Shown here: positions 5,204-12,797 of the stretch, piece by piece
Layout of the letters: each line of letters opens with the position of its first letter
How positions within the stretch are numbered: the stretch's first letter is position 1
Origin: Candidatus Curtissbacteria bacterium RIFCSPHIGHO2_01_FULL_41_11
GTDB taxonomy: Bacteria > Patescibacteriota > Microgenomatia > Curtissbacterales > GWA2-41-24
NCBI GenBank assembly: GCA_001776335.1
Contig: MFAZ01000014.1
Span: 1-14,997, forward strand
Reading direction: 5' to 3'
Length of the DNA: 14,997 nucleotides
Position numbers and translations under genes: made by a program
Notes under the pieces: model-generated
Database searches by the model: none
What the model was told of the DNA's origin: nothing
The model's input: the letters and a program-made list of their open reading frames with translations, nothing else

Positions 5204-5410
5204 TTGGAAATAGTTCTTGCAAAAGGTGCGGTAATTGCAATTGGGGGTATGTTCCCCGCCCTTGCAATCGGTCTTATTGGCGCAAAAGCAATGGAAGCAA
5301 TAGGTAGAAACCCGGATGCGTCGGGGAAAGTTTTGCCGGCCATGTTAATTGGTATGGCTCTTGCCGAAGCAATCGCGATTTACGCATTGATACTAGCCTT
5401 TGCTGGCTAA
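5204..5410 (+). CDS. atpE: F-type ATP synthase F0 subunit c
   Basis: The 68-residue product forms a two-helix hairpin that assembles into the rotating c-ring. Helix 1 is about 7-28, the polar loop carries the conserved Arg-Asn-Pro (35-37), and helix 2 is about 42-67 with the ion-carrying Glu55 (ALAEAIAIY). The position after this Glu is Ala and the helix-1 position that is Gln in sodium-type rings is hydrophobic, so proton coupling is the better guess. The start is TTG at 5204, fixed by the strong Shine-Dalgarno site at 5188-5197. Length is slightly below the usual 70-85. Confidence 0.96.
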   Translation: MEIVLAKGAVIAIGGMFPALAIGLIGAKAMEAIGRNPDASGKVLPAMLIGMALAEAIAIYALILAFAG

Positions 5411-5507
5411 GAATAGGCATTTCTAATTTACCTAATTAACCTAACTGATCTAAATAAATCCTAATTCTTAAATGTATAAATTTTAGTCATTGGGATTTTG
5501 AAAATTA

Positions 5508-5535
5508 ATTAGAAATTAGAAATTAGAAATTAGAA
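5508..5535 (+). repeat. ATTAGAA heptamer array upstream of atpF
   Basis: Four perfect tandem ATTAGAA units end ten bases before the atpF ATG, followed by a T-rich stretch. The remainder of the atpE-atpF gap (5411-5507) contains irregularly spaced CCTAA and TCTAA words but no gene, hairpin or clear promoter. Confidence 0.9.
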
Positions 5536-5544
5536 ATTTTTTAT

Positions 5545-6051
5545 ATGGAAATCCTGACGCGTTTCGGTATTGAACCGAAATTATTACTGGCACAAATAGT
5601 TAACTTCACTATTATTCTTTTTGTGCTAAAAAGATTTTTCTACAAACCGATTACAAAAGTTTTGGATGATCGTAAAAAAAGAATCGAGGAAAGCCTCAAA
5701 AATGCTGACCTAATTGAGGAAAAGCTCGCACAAACAGAGGAAAAAACTACCAAGTTATTGGAAGAAGCTTCAGAAACTGCCAGAGAGATGATAACAAGTG
5801 CCAATAAGGAAGCCCAAAGGACAACGGAGGAAGTACTCTTGGAAGCAAGAAAAACACAAGAAGAACTTGTCGCAGACGCCAAAGATCAAATTGAAGCGCA
5901 AAAAAAGGAAATGCAAAAACAACTGGAAAGGGAAACACTAATTCTGGTTACGGAAGTGGTCAAAAAAGTGCTTGCAAGAAATCTAAAACAGGACGAGAAG
6001 AAAAAGCTCACTCGGGATGCTCTTTCTGAAATAGGAAAACATATTCACTGA
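5545..6051 (+). CDS. atpF: F-type ATP synthase F0 subunit b
   Basis: Subunit b is the peripheral stalk that holds F1 against rotation. The 168-residue product has one N-terminal membrane helix (about 13-31) followed by a basic FFYKPITKVLDDRKKRIEESL segment, the usual start of the stalk, and a long charged coiled coil (about 38-150) rich in Glu, Lys and Ala. Length is normal. The start is the ATG at 5545, ten bases behind the ATTAGAA array and with no Shine-Dalgarno site. The TGA stop at 6049-6051 is separated from the atpH ATG by one base, so the two are coupled. Only one b gene is present. Confidence 0.95.
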   Translation: MEILTRFGIEPKLLLAQIVNFTIILFVLKRFFYKPITKVLDDRKKRIEESLKNADLIEEKLAQTEEKTTKLLEEASETAREMITSANKEAQRTTEEVLLEARKTQEELVADAKDQIEAQKKEMQKQLERETLILVTEVVKKVLARNLKQDEKKKLTRDALSEIGKHIH

Positions 6052-6052
6052 A

Positions 6053-6433
6053 ATGACTGGTAAAAAGGAATTAAAGATTGCAAAAACGCTGTTTCGAAAA
6101 AGTCTTTCGGATGGTCTAGTAGACTCCCAAAAAGTTAAGTCGATCTTAAAAGTAATAACTCGGGAAAAACCTGCTCATCTTGTGGGAATTTTAAGAAATT
6201 ATAAAAGACTGTTGGAATCTGCTCTTTCCAAGGAACAGGTAATCGTAGAAACGGCCGCTAAAATTCCCAATTTGCCGGAAATTGAAAAAGAAATTAAGGA
6301 AAAAACCAAAGCAAGACGAATTATTGTCAAAATAAATCCCAGATTAGTACTGGGAGCAAAAATTACCCACGGGGACTGGATCTTTGACTCTACTCTTTCG
6401 GCAAAACTTAATAATTTAATTAAATCGGCATGA
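6053..6433 (+). CDS. atpH: F-type ATP synthase F1 subunit delta, short form
   Basis: Delta joins the b stalk to the top of the alpha/beta hexamer. The product has 126 residues against the usual 170-180. It keeps the C-terminal signature: RIIVKINPRLVLGAKITHGDWIFDSTLSAKLNNL (about 88-122) resembles the family's glycine-rich end with its final helix. The N-terminal helical domain that contacts alpha is shortened or divergent. Sequence similarity to well-studied delta proteins is low; the assignment rests on position between atpF and atpA and on that C-terminal motif. Its TGA overlaps the atpA ATG (ATGA at 6430-6433). Confidence 0.88.
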   Translation: MTGKKELKIAKTLFRKSLSDGLVDSQKVKSILKVITREKPAHLVGILRNYKRLLESALSKEQVIVETAAKIPNLPEIEKEIKEKTKARRIIVKINPRLVLGAKITHGDWIFDSTLSAKLNNLIKSA

Positions 6434-8028
6434 GCATAATAAGCGATCTTGAAAAACAAATAGAAAAAAGCAGGCTTTCACCATCCGCAAAAAATGTCGG
6501 AAAAGTAATCGAAATTGGAGACGGAGTTGCCAGGATTTCCGGCCTTTCCGATGTTTCTGCATCGGAAATTGTTCAATTACCTCACGACGTAACCGGACTT
6601 GCTCTTAATCTGGAAGAGGATAACGTCGGTGTAATTATCTTTGGAGACTGGACCAAGATTAAAGAAGGTGACAAAGTCGAAACAACCGGAAAAATTCTTC
6701 AAATCCCAACAGGAGAAGGTCTTATAGGCAGAGTCGTAGATGCGCTGGGTAAACCAGTTGATGGCAAAGGTGCAATTCAAACTAAAACTTTTTATCCGGC
6801 AGAAAAAATAGCACCGGGTGTTGTTTTCAGACAACCTGTTAACACTCCCCTGCAAACCGGTCTCAAGGCTATCGATTCAATGATCCCAATCGGACGCGGC
6901 CAGAGAGAACTTATTATAGGTGACCGAAGTCTGGGTAAAACTGCAATCACCCTAGACACAATAATCAATCAGAAGGGCAAGGGTGTAATTTGTATTTACG
7001 TTGCCATTGGCCAAAAAACCAGCAAAATTGCTCAAGTTGTTGCAACTTTGGAAAAGCACAAGGCGATGAGCCACACAATAGTCGTTGCTGCTTCAGCTAG
7101 CGACTCCGCAACTATGCAATACGTTGCTCCTTATGCAGGTTGCGCAATGGGAGAATATTTCATGGACCAGGGCAAAGACGCTCTGATAGTCTACGACGAT
7201 TTAACAAAACACGCCTGGGCCTATCGTCAGATTTCCTTGCTTTTGAAAAGACCTTCCGGCCGTGAAGCATACCCCGGGGATGTCTTCTATCTTCATTCAA
7301 GACTTTTGGAACGCGCAGCAAGAATGGACGAAAAACACGGTGGAGGTTCATTAACTGCCCTACCGATAATAGAGACTCAGGCTGGTGACGTTTCTGCATA
7401 TATTCCGACAAATGTTATTTCAATTACAGACGGTCAGATTTTCGTAGAAGCCGATCTTTTCAACGCCGGAATAAGGCCGGCAGTTAACCCGGGTATTTCT
7501 GTTTCTCGTGTCGGCGGGAATGCTCAGACCAAAATGATGAAAAAAGTAGCAGGAACCCTCAGACTTGACCTTTCACAGTACAGAGATCTCGCAAGTTTTG
7601 CCCAATTCGGCTCGGATCTGGACGCGGCAACTCTTTCCAAACTTGAAAGGGGTAAGAGAATCATCGAAGTGTTGAAACAAAAACAATTCCAGCCAATGGA
7701 TGTTCCATCTCAGGTTGTTCTTCTTTGGGCTGTTACTAACGGACATCTTGATCAAATCCCTACCTCAGATGTTTCAAAAGCTGAAGAAAAAATCCTGGCA
7801 GCATTACAAACAAACAAGAAGCTTAAAGACCACATGGAAGATAAAAAAGATTTGGATGACACACTTATAAAAGAACTCGAAAAATTAGTTACCACTGCTC
7901 TTGGCGGTAAAAAACCTGCAACCGCTGAAAACACTGAACTTAAAACTGAAACAAAATCAGCGGCCTCAGCGGTTGCAAAAAAGTCTAAACCCAAGGTCTC
8001 CAAACTAAAAAGGAGAACTAAACACTAG
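6430..8028 (+). CDS. atpA: F-type ATP synthase F1 subunit alpha
   Basis: Alpha forms the non-catalytic nucleotide sites of the F1 hexamer. The 532-residue product has the beta-barrel domain (about 25-95), the nucleotide-binding domain (about 96-380) and a helical C-terminal domain. The P-loop reads GDRSLGKT (164-171) where most alphas have GDRQTGKT. IVYDD (253-257) is Walker B, and SVSRVGG (357-363) holds the arginine that reaches into the catalytic site (Arg360). About 30 extra residues at the C-terminus are rich in Lys, Ala and Ser and probably disordered. The last codons (Thr-Lys-His and the TAG) fall inside a heptamer array. The start overlaps atpH by ATGA. Confidence 0.98.
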   Translation: MSIISDLEKQIEKSRLSPSAKNVGKVIEIGDGVARISGLSDVSASEIVQLPHDVTGLALNLEEDNVGVIIFGDWTKIKEGDKVETTGKILQIPTGEGLIGRVVDALGKPVDGKGAIQTKTFYPAEKIAPGVVFRQPVNTPLQTGLKAIDSMIPIGRGQRELIIGDRSLGKTAITLDTIINQKGKGVICIYVAIGQKTSKIAQVVATLEKHKAMSHTIVVAASASDSATMQYVAPYAGCAMGEYFMDQGKDALIVYDDLTKHAWAYRQISLLLKRPSGREAYPGDVFYLHSRLLERAARMDEKHGGGSLTALPIIETQAGDVSAYIPTNVISITDGQIFVEADLFNAGIRPAVNPGISVSRVGGNAQTKMMKKVAGTLRLDLSQYRDLASFAQFGSDLDAATLSKLERGKRIIEVLKQKQFQPMDVPSQVVLLWAVTNGHLDQIPTSDVSKAEEKILAALQTNKKLKDHMEDKKDLDDTLIKELEKLVTTALGGKKPATAENTELKTETKSAASAVAKKSKPKVSKLKRRTKH

Positions 8029-8051
8029 TCACTAAACACTTTGCACTAATT
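8017..8051 (+). repeat. ACTNNNC heptamer array over the atpA stop
   Basis: Five units follow each other: ACTAAAC, ACTAGTC, ACTAAAC, ACTTTGC and ACTAATT. The first two encode the end of atpA, including its TAG stop at 8026-8028; the rest fill the gap to the atpG ATG at 8054. No Shine-Dalgarno site fits between the array and atpG. Confidence 0.85.
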
Positions 8052-8053
8052 AT

Positions 8054-8932
8054 ATGGCCCAAATACGAGAGATTAAAAGAAGAATTAAATCGATAAACAA
8101 TACCTCCAAAGTTACTCATGCCATGGAGTTGGTCTCAGCTGCCAAGATGAGAAGGTCACAGGAAGCCGCTCTTGCCTCGCGCCCTTACACTTACACTCTT
8201 AGCGAGATCTTAACCCAGGTAAAATCCCGCTCGGAAAAGCCACACACTCTTCTTACAGAAAAAGAGAGCCCCAAACAAATGATGATTCTCTTAACCTCCG
8301 ACCGAGGGCTTGTCGCAGGTCTTAATCTTAATTTATTTAGAGAAATTGCAAAACTGGACATGAAAAACTTTCAATTTGTGGTCGTCGGCAAAAAAGGTCA
8401 AAACTTCACAACAAAAACTGGCTCCGACCTGATTGCAAGTTTCATCTCTGACGAAAATGAGCCTCTCGATCTTGCCCGCACTCTTACAAAAGTCGTAGTG
8501 GATGCCTACGCAAATTCAGAGGTTAACAGAGTTTCGATCATGTACCCAGATTTCCAGTCTACAGTTAAACAGATCCCAACATTAACCCAAGTTCTCCCAA
8601 TCGAAATTGAAAAAAAGGAACTACCAACTACAAACAACCCGCTTCGCGAGCGAAGCGAGGCGAGCCAACGACAAACTGATTTACTCTTCGAACCGTCTGT
8701 TGACGATATTTTGGAGAGTATACTTCCCCATTATGTTCTTACCAAAATCTATCAGGCAATTCTGGAAACAAAGGCTTCTGAACACAGCGCAAGAATGGTT
8801 GCCATGAAAAACGCAACCGATGCCGCAAACGATTTGGTCGAAGACTTAACACTTGCCTATAACCAGGCAAGACAAGAAGCAATCACCAAAGAGCTTTTGG
8901 ATATAATTACGGCACAAAGTGCCTTCGAATAA
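8054..8932 (+). CDS. atpG: F-type ATP synthase F1 subunit gamma
   Basis: Gamma is the rotor shaft inside the alpha/beta hexamer. The 292-residue product shows the conserved N-terminus (MAQIREIKRRIKSINNTSKV followed by THAMELVSAAKMRR, about 1-34), the central Rossmann-like domain (about 75-190, with LLTSDRGLVAGLN) and the conserved C-terminal helix (HSARMVAMKNATDAANDL, about 250-270). A stretch of about 15 residues at 196-212 (NPLRERSEASQRQT) comes from an 18-base palindrome that sits in frame (8640-8657). It falls in a loop that varies in length between species. The start is the ATG at 8054 immediately after the ACTNNNC array. Confidence 0.97.
   Translation: MAQIREIKRRIKSINNTSKVTHAMELVSAAKMRRSQEAALASRPYTYTLSEILTQVKSRSEKPHTLLTEKESPKQMMILLTSDRGLVAGLNLNLFREIAKLDMKNFQFVVVGKKGQNFTTKTGSDLIASFISDENEPLDLARTLTKVVVDAYANSEVNRVSIMYPDFQSTVKQIPTLTQVLPIEIEKKELPTTNNPLRERSEASQRQTDLLFEPSVDDILESILPHYVLTKIYQAILETKASEHSARMVAMKNATDAANDLVEDLTLAYNQARQEAITKELLDIITAQSAFE
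8640..8657. repeat. GC-rich palindrome inside atpG
   Basis: CGCTTCGC and GCGAAGCG form a perfect 8-bp inverted repeat around GA. The bases after it (AGGCGAGCC) continue the GC-rich character, unlike the AT-rich gene around it. It is in frame and encodes part of a LRERSEAS segment. It looks like a small palindromic repeat that entered a tolerant loop, as known for Rickettsia palindromic elements. Confidence 0.85.
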
Positions 8933-8943
8933 AGTAGGATTAG

Positions 8944-9010
8944 AAGATAAGAAGATACTAGTGATAAGTCCTTAGCGACTCATCACTCTTATCCTAGATC
9001 CTCTTATCTT
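8944..9010. repeat. large imperfect inverted repeat between atpG and atpD
   Basis: AAGATAAGAAGAT (8944-8956) pairs with ATCCTCTTATCTT (8998-9010), with one G-T pair. Inside, CTAG (8958-8961) and GATAAG (8963-8968) pair with CTTATC (8988-8993) and CTAG (8994-8997), leaving one bulged base and a loop of about 19. The whole 93-base gap is thus one long hairpin. It has no T run, so it is more likely a processing or stability element than a terminator. A weak AAAGGAA lies just before the atpD ATG. Confidence 0.75.
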
Positions 9011-9025
9011 AAACTATAAAGGAAT

Positions 9026-10438
9026 ATGCCAACTAAAACTAACAATAAGTCAAAAATGAACAGTACCGTTAAATCAGGCAAATCAACCGGCCGCATCATT
9101 CAAATCATCGGTCCAGTTGTAGACGTTGAGTTTACTCAAGGTCAACTTCCAGCCATTTACGACGCCCTAAAAGTTGGTGAGCTTACACTGGAAGTCCAGC
9201 AACACCTCGGGGAAGGCATCGTTAGGGCAGTTTCTCTTGGACCAACCGACGGACTCAAACGAGGAACGCTTTTAGAAAATACGGGAGAACCAATCAGCGT
9301 CCCTGTCGGCATCGAAACCCTGGGTAGAATCCTTAATGTTTCCGGCGAGCCGATTGACAACAAAGGCCCGATTAAAGCAAAAAAGACCTACCCGATTCAC
9401 AGGCCATCGCCTCCGTTAACCGAACAGGAAACCAAACCCGAAATTCTGGAAACGGGGATTAAAGTCATCGACCTTATGGCTCCTTTTATAAAAGGAGGGA
9501 AAATAGGAGTTTTCGGTGGTGCCGGAGTAGGCAAAACCGTCATTATTCAGGAACTTATCAATAATATAGCCAAAGAACACGGTGGCTATTCTGTTTTTGC
9601 CGGTGTCGGTGAAAGGACAAGAGAAGGAAATGATCTGTATCGGGAAATGCACGAAGCTGGTGTTCTGGACAAACTTGCAATGGTCTTCGGCCAGATGAAC
9701 GAGCCACCTGGTGCAAGGTTTAGAGTAGCCCTCGCAGCCCTTTCCATCGCCGAATACTTTAGAGATGAAATGAATCAAGATGTCCTTCTTTTTATCGATA
9801 ACATCTTTAGATTTGCCCAAGCCGGCTCCGAAGTCTCCGCACTTCTCGGAAGAACCCCGTCCGCAGTAGGTTATCAGCCAACTTTGGCTGCAGAAATGGG
9901 TCAACTCCAGGAAAGAATCACATCTACCAAAAAGGGTTCGATCACCTCTCTCCAGGCAGTTTATGTGCCCGCCGACGACTACACCGATCCCGCACCTGTT
10001 GCCACCTTTGCCCATCTGGACTCTACAATCTCTCTGGAAAGATCAATCGCAGAACAGGGTATTTATCCGGCTGTTGATCCGCTAACTTCTGCCTCTCGAG
10101 GTCTCGATCCTGCAATCGTCGGGGATAAACATTACGACGTTGCCCAGGAAGTTAAAAGAGTTCTGCAAAGATATAGAGAGCTTGCAGACATAATTGCAAT
10201 TTTGGGCGTAGAAGAGCTCTCCGATGAAGATAAAATTACAGTTGCCCGTGCAAGGAAAATCCAAAAGTTCCTCAGCCAACCCATGTTCGTCGCCGAAGCC
10301 TTTACCGGCCGAAAAGGCGCCTACGTTCCAATCGAAAAAACCGTAGAATCCTTCGAAAGAATCTTAAAAGGCGAATATGATAGCGTCGACGAAGGCGAAT
10401 TCTACATGGTTGGAGACATTTCGGACGTGAAGAAGTAA
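9026..10438 (+). CDS. atpD: F-type ATP synthase F1 subunit beta
   Basis: Beta carries the catalytic sites for ATP synthesis. The 470-residue product has the P-loop GGAGVGKT (164-171), the GERTREGNDL motif with the catalytic Glu196, Walker B LLFIDN (about 255-259), the PSAVGYQPTLAAEMG signature (278-292) and, near the C-terminus, EELSDEDK, which corresponds to the DELSEED hinge that talks to gamma. Length is normal for the family. The first 18 residues are Lys-, Asn- and Ser-rich and extra; an ATG at 9056 is a possible alternative start, but AAAGGAA just upstream favours 9026. It follows the long hairpin spacer after atpG. Confidence 0.98.
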   Translation: MPTKTNNKSKMNSTVKSGKSTGRIIQIIGPVVDVEFTQGQLPAIYDALKVGELTLEVQQHLGEGIVRAVSLGPTDGLKRGTLLENTGEPISVPVGIETLGRILNVSGEPIDNKGPIKAKKTYPIHRPSPPLTEQETKPEILETGIKVIDLMAPFIKGGKIGVFGGAGVGKTVIIQELINNIAKEHGGYSVFAGVGERTREGNDLYREMHEAGVLDKLAMVFGQMNEPPGARFRVALAALSIAEYFRDEMNQDVLLFIDNIFRFAQAGSEVSALLGRTPSAVGYQPTLAAEMGQLQERITSTKKGSITSLQAVYVPADDYTDPAPVATFAHLDSTISLERSIAEQGIYPAVDPLTSASRGLDPAIVGDKHYDVAQEVKRVLQRYRELADIIAILGVEELSDEDKITVARARKIQKFLSQPMFVAEAFTGRKGAYVPIEKTVESFERILKGEYDSVDEGEFYMVGDISDVKK

Positions 10439-10440
10439 TT

Positions 10441-10542
10441 TTCAATTTGAAATTTTAAATTTTCATTGAATTATTAAAAAATTAAATTTTAAAACATTGA
10501 AAATTGATTAAACATTGAAAATTGTAAATTTAAAATTAATTC
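10441..10542. repeat. AT-rich repeated spacer between atpD and atpC
   Basis: This gap is almost pure A and T and is built from a few words: ATTGAAAAT and its complement ATTTTCAAT, plus AAATTTTAAA. ACATTGAAAATTG occurs twice with an 18-base period (from about 10494 and 10512). Many alternative hairpins are possible, none with a GC stem. There is no gene and no Shine-Dalgarno site before the atpC ATG. Confidence 0.75.
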
Positions 10543-10953
10543 ATGGCTTTGCATCTCCAAATAATTACCCCCGCCAAAACAGTATTTGACGACGAGGTAG
10601 ACGAGGTCACCCTGCCAACCTCAACCGGCCAAATCACAGTTCTTCCCCATCACGTAGCACTGGTAACTGCAATAGAACCGGGGGTCTTAATCTATAAAAA
10701 ACACCAAAAAGAAAATCATCTGGCTGCCGGTTTTGGCTTTGCCCAAGTTGGCGCAGATAACGTCAAAATTCTTGTAGATCTTGCAGCACCTGAGGAAGAA
10801 ATCGAAGAGAAGAGAATTGAAGAAGCCAAAAAGCAAGCAGAAGAAGCCCTAAAGATGAAGCATACCCTCTCGGAAGAAGAATATGCAACCGCCGCCGCCA
10901 ATCTCCAAAAGGCCCTTATTCAGCTTAAAATTAAGCGCCGCAGGAGAGCCTAA
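10543..10953 (+). CDS. atpC: F-type ATP synthase F1 subunit epsilon
   Basis: Epsilon sits on the rotor shaft and inhibits ATP hydrolysis. The 136-residue product has the N-terminal beta-sandwich (about 1-85, with LPTSTGQITVLPHHVALVTAIEPG typical of the family) and a C-terminal pair of helices (about 88-132), Lys- and Glu-rich, ending in a run of Arg. The length is normal. It is the last subunit gene of the operon. Its stop is four bases before the ATG of the kinase gene, and its last codons contain that gene's AGGAGAG ribosome binding site. Confidence 0.95.
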   Translation: MALHLQIITPAKTVFDDEVDEVTLPTSTGQITVLPHHVALVTAIEPGVLIYKKHQKENHLAAGFGFAQVGADNVKILVDLAAPEEEIEEKRIEEAKKQAEEALKMKHTLSEEEYATAAANLQKALIQLKIKRRRRA

Positions 10954-10957
10954 CCCT

Positions 10958-11482
10958 ATGGCCTACAAATCCATTACCGTTTCCGGACTTTCAGCTACGG
11001 GGACCACCACAACTGCCAAAGCCCTCTGTGAAAAATTAGGCCTCGAATATCACTCGGCGGGCGAATTCTTCCGCAAATACATGCTCGAGCATAACATTCC
11101 CCTTCATGCCCACTTACAAATTCCCGACGAGCTTGACCGGGAAATAGACGAAAAACTAACCTCTCTTGCCCAAAAAGGCGGCGTGGTCGTCGAAGGAAGA
11201 TACATAGGTTACTTCACAAAGGACATGGACTACGTCCTAAGGGTTTTGTTAACCGCAGATGAAAAAACCAGACTCCAAAGAGCAATGCGCAGAACACACA
11301 CCCATACTGAAACTGTGGAAGAAATTCAAAAAAGGGAGGAAGAAAATGATCGGAAGTTTAGAAAAATTTACGCCAACGAAAACTTCCTTGATCCCAAATT
11401 TTTTAACCTTGTTATAAATACAGCAAGCACAGCTCCTGATAACGTCATCTCAGAAATAGTAGAACAATTTAGCCAGCAATAA
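10958..11482 (+). CDS. cytidylate-kinase-like nucleotide kinase
   Basis: The 174-residue product has a P-loop with three to four threonines (GLSATGTTTT, about 10-19), SAGEFFRK (33-40) and VVVEGRYIGYF (76-86), the pattern of the short, archaeal-type (d)CMP kinases rather than the longer E. coli Cmk. Such enzymes move a phosphate from ATP to CMP or dCMP. A lid-like helix rich in Arg follows (LQRAMRRTHTH). I chose the ATG at 10958 because AGGAGAG lies nine bases upstream and because an upstream in-frame ATG at 10883 reads into atpC. It follows atpC by four bases, so it should be co-transcribed with the ATP synthase. Its end overlaps the convergent membrane-protein gene by 14 bases. Confidence 0.8.
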   Translation: MAYKSITVSGLSATGTTTTAKALCEKLGLEYHSAGEFFRKYMLEHNIPLHAHLQIPDELDREIDEKLTSLAQKGGVVVEGRYIGYFTKDMDYVLRVLLTADEKTRLQRAMRRTHTHTETVEEIQKREEENDRKFRKIYANENFLDPKFFNLVINTASTAPDNVISEIVEQFSQQ

Positions 11483-11978
11483 TACTCTCTAAAGCAGACA
11501 AAGACAGTACCGAAGAATACAAAATAGTCGGAATTATATAATCCAAAGCGAACAAAGCTATAGAAATTAGAAGATAAGTGGTCGAAAGTTTCCCATCACC
11601 TCTCTGCTTTTTTTTCAAAATGAATCCCCATATAATCTGCAAAACCGCGACTATCACCATTACTACTGCGAAAGTACCTCCCTTGTTGGGATTCTGATAT
11701 CCGATTTGGGCATAAAGACTGTTTATCTTAGGTAAAATTGCAAAAAACAAAAAGGCTGAAAAAAGCACAAGCGAAATACCAAATAGCCAGTTTAAATAAG
11801 CAAACCAGCCATGATATTTTTCATCTTTCCACATCAAATAAAACGCGATTGGCGGAAAGAGGGTTAGAAAAAAAATAATAACCCAAGACGAAGTTTTTGG
11901 CGGTGCAAACGTAGCTGCTTTGGCATCAAGCTGGGCAACTGCCTTCTGATACTCAGCATTTTTCGCTTCGGTAGTCAC
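11469..11978 (-). CDS. four-helix membrane protein, function unknown
   Basis: The 169-residue product starts with GTG at 11978, overlapping the TGA of nadK by four bases (GTGA), so it is translated by coupling. After a soluble, Ala-rich N-terminus (1-30) come four hydrophobic helices (about 31-48, 58-82, 103-121 and 130-158). Short loops carry FPPIAFYLMWKDEKYHGWF and a basic LKKKQRGDGK segment. I see no known catalytic motif or family. It is the last gene of the minus-strand group methyltransferase, nadK, membrane protein, and converges on the kinase gene with a 14-base overlap and no clear terminator. Confidence 0.65.
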   Translation of the reverse strand: MTTEAKNAEYQKAVAQLDAKAATFAPPKTSSWVIIFFLTLFPPIAFYLMWKDEKYHGWFAYLNWLFGISLVLFSAFLFFAILPKINSLYAQIGYQNPNKGGTFAVVMVIVAVLQIIWGFILKKKQRGDGKLSTTYLLISIALFALDYIIPTILYSSVLSLSALESIIAG

Positions 11979-12781
11979 TTAACAAACCTTCCAGCAAGTC
12001 CGAACTTTCCGTTTAAAGCTTTAAGGAAATGGTGTTTGTCAAAGTATCCTAACTTAACTCTGTATCTCCCTTTTGTTACCTTTACGCTCTGCCCCTCTTC
12101 AACTTTTGTATGCTGCTGTCCATCAATTATCATAGAAATATCACTGCCCTCTTTAACTTTTATCTCAACCTCATCGTCCGGTGAAAGAATCACAGACGGA
12201 ACCGGTAATCCATGAGCATTGACCGGTGTCATCACAAAACAGTCGAGCTCGGGATCTACAATTGGCCCTCCGGCCGACAATGAGTATGCAGTGGAACCTG
12301 TTTGTGTTGAAACGATAAGTCCGTCCCCGGATACCTCCATAAATTTTTGGCCATTCACCAGTATCTCAAGATCAATCACTCTGTACATACCTTTAACTAC
12401 AACCTCATTTACTGCCCGATAAATAGCTTCCGGTTTTCTGTTTCTAGTTTCCAGTTCAATTTGTGCTTCCAGTGTCATTCTCTCGGAAACGATGAAATCT
12501 CCGGCTATAATCTTCTTCAATGCTTCTTCCCAGCCATCTTTCTCTTCGGCAGTTAAAAAACCCAAAGTGCCCAAATTAATTCCAATAAAAGGAATAGAGA
12601 GCGCCGCGTACTCGCATGCAGCATGAATCAGCGTCCCATCCCCGCCTAATGTAATAACGAGGTCCGACCTCGAAAGTTTTTCTCTGACGATTTCATGACC
12701 CCGTTCCTTCAAAAAACTTCCAATCTTTTTGGAAACTTCACGGGCTTTTTCGGTTTCAGCTACAACTACACCAAACCTCAT
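11975..12781 (-). CDS. nadK: NAD kinase
   Basis: NAD kinase phosphorylates NAD to NADP and is the only source of NADP in most bacteria. The 268-residue product has the GGDGT motif (46-50) with its catalytic Asp48, the NEVVV segment (125-129) and the glycine-rich DGLIVSTQTGSTAYSLSAGG block (153-172) that binds NAD. Length is typical. The start is the ATG at 12781, sixteen bases after the stop of the methyltransferase gene, without a strong Shine-Dalgarno site. The stop overlaps the GTG of the membrane-protein gene downstream. Confidence 0.95.
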   Translation of the reverse strand: MRFGVVVAETEKAREVSKKIGSFLKERGHEIVREKLSRSDLVITLGGDGTLIHAACEYAALSIPFIGINLGTLGFLTAEEKDGWEEALKKIIAGDFIVSERMTLEAQIELETRNRKPEAIYRAVNEVVVKGMYRVIDLEILVNGQKFMEVSGDGLIVSTQTGSTAYSLSAGGPIVDPELDCFVMTPVNAHGLPVPSVILSPDDEVEIKVKEGSDISMIIDGQQHTKVEEGQSVKVTKGRYRVKLGYFDKHHFLKALNGKFGLAGRFVK

Positions 12782-12797
12782 GCTGTAATTTTAAACT

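Noticed and set aside
5204..5410. Sodium-type c-ring
   Set aside because: The Ser/Thr after the ion-binding Glu and the helix-1 Gln that mark sodium-binding rings are absent.
5123..5535. CRISPR array
   Set aside because: The repeats are 7 bases with no spacers between them, and no cas gene is present.
9416..10015. 199-residue minus-strand frame within atpD
   Set aside because: It lies wholly opposite a certain gene, has an implausible Cys/Gly/Phe-rich composition and no context.
10883..10957. Upstream start for the kinase gene inside atpC
   Set aside because: The extra 25 residues are Pro/Ser-rich translation of atpC in another frame, and a good ribosome binding site points to the ATG at 10958.
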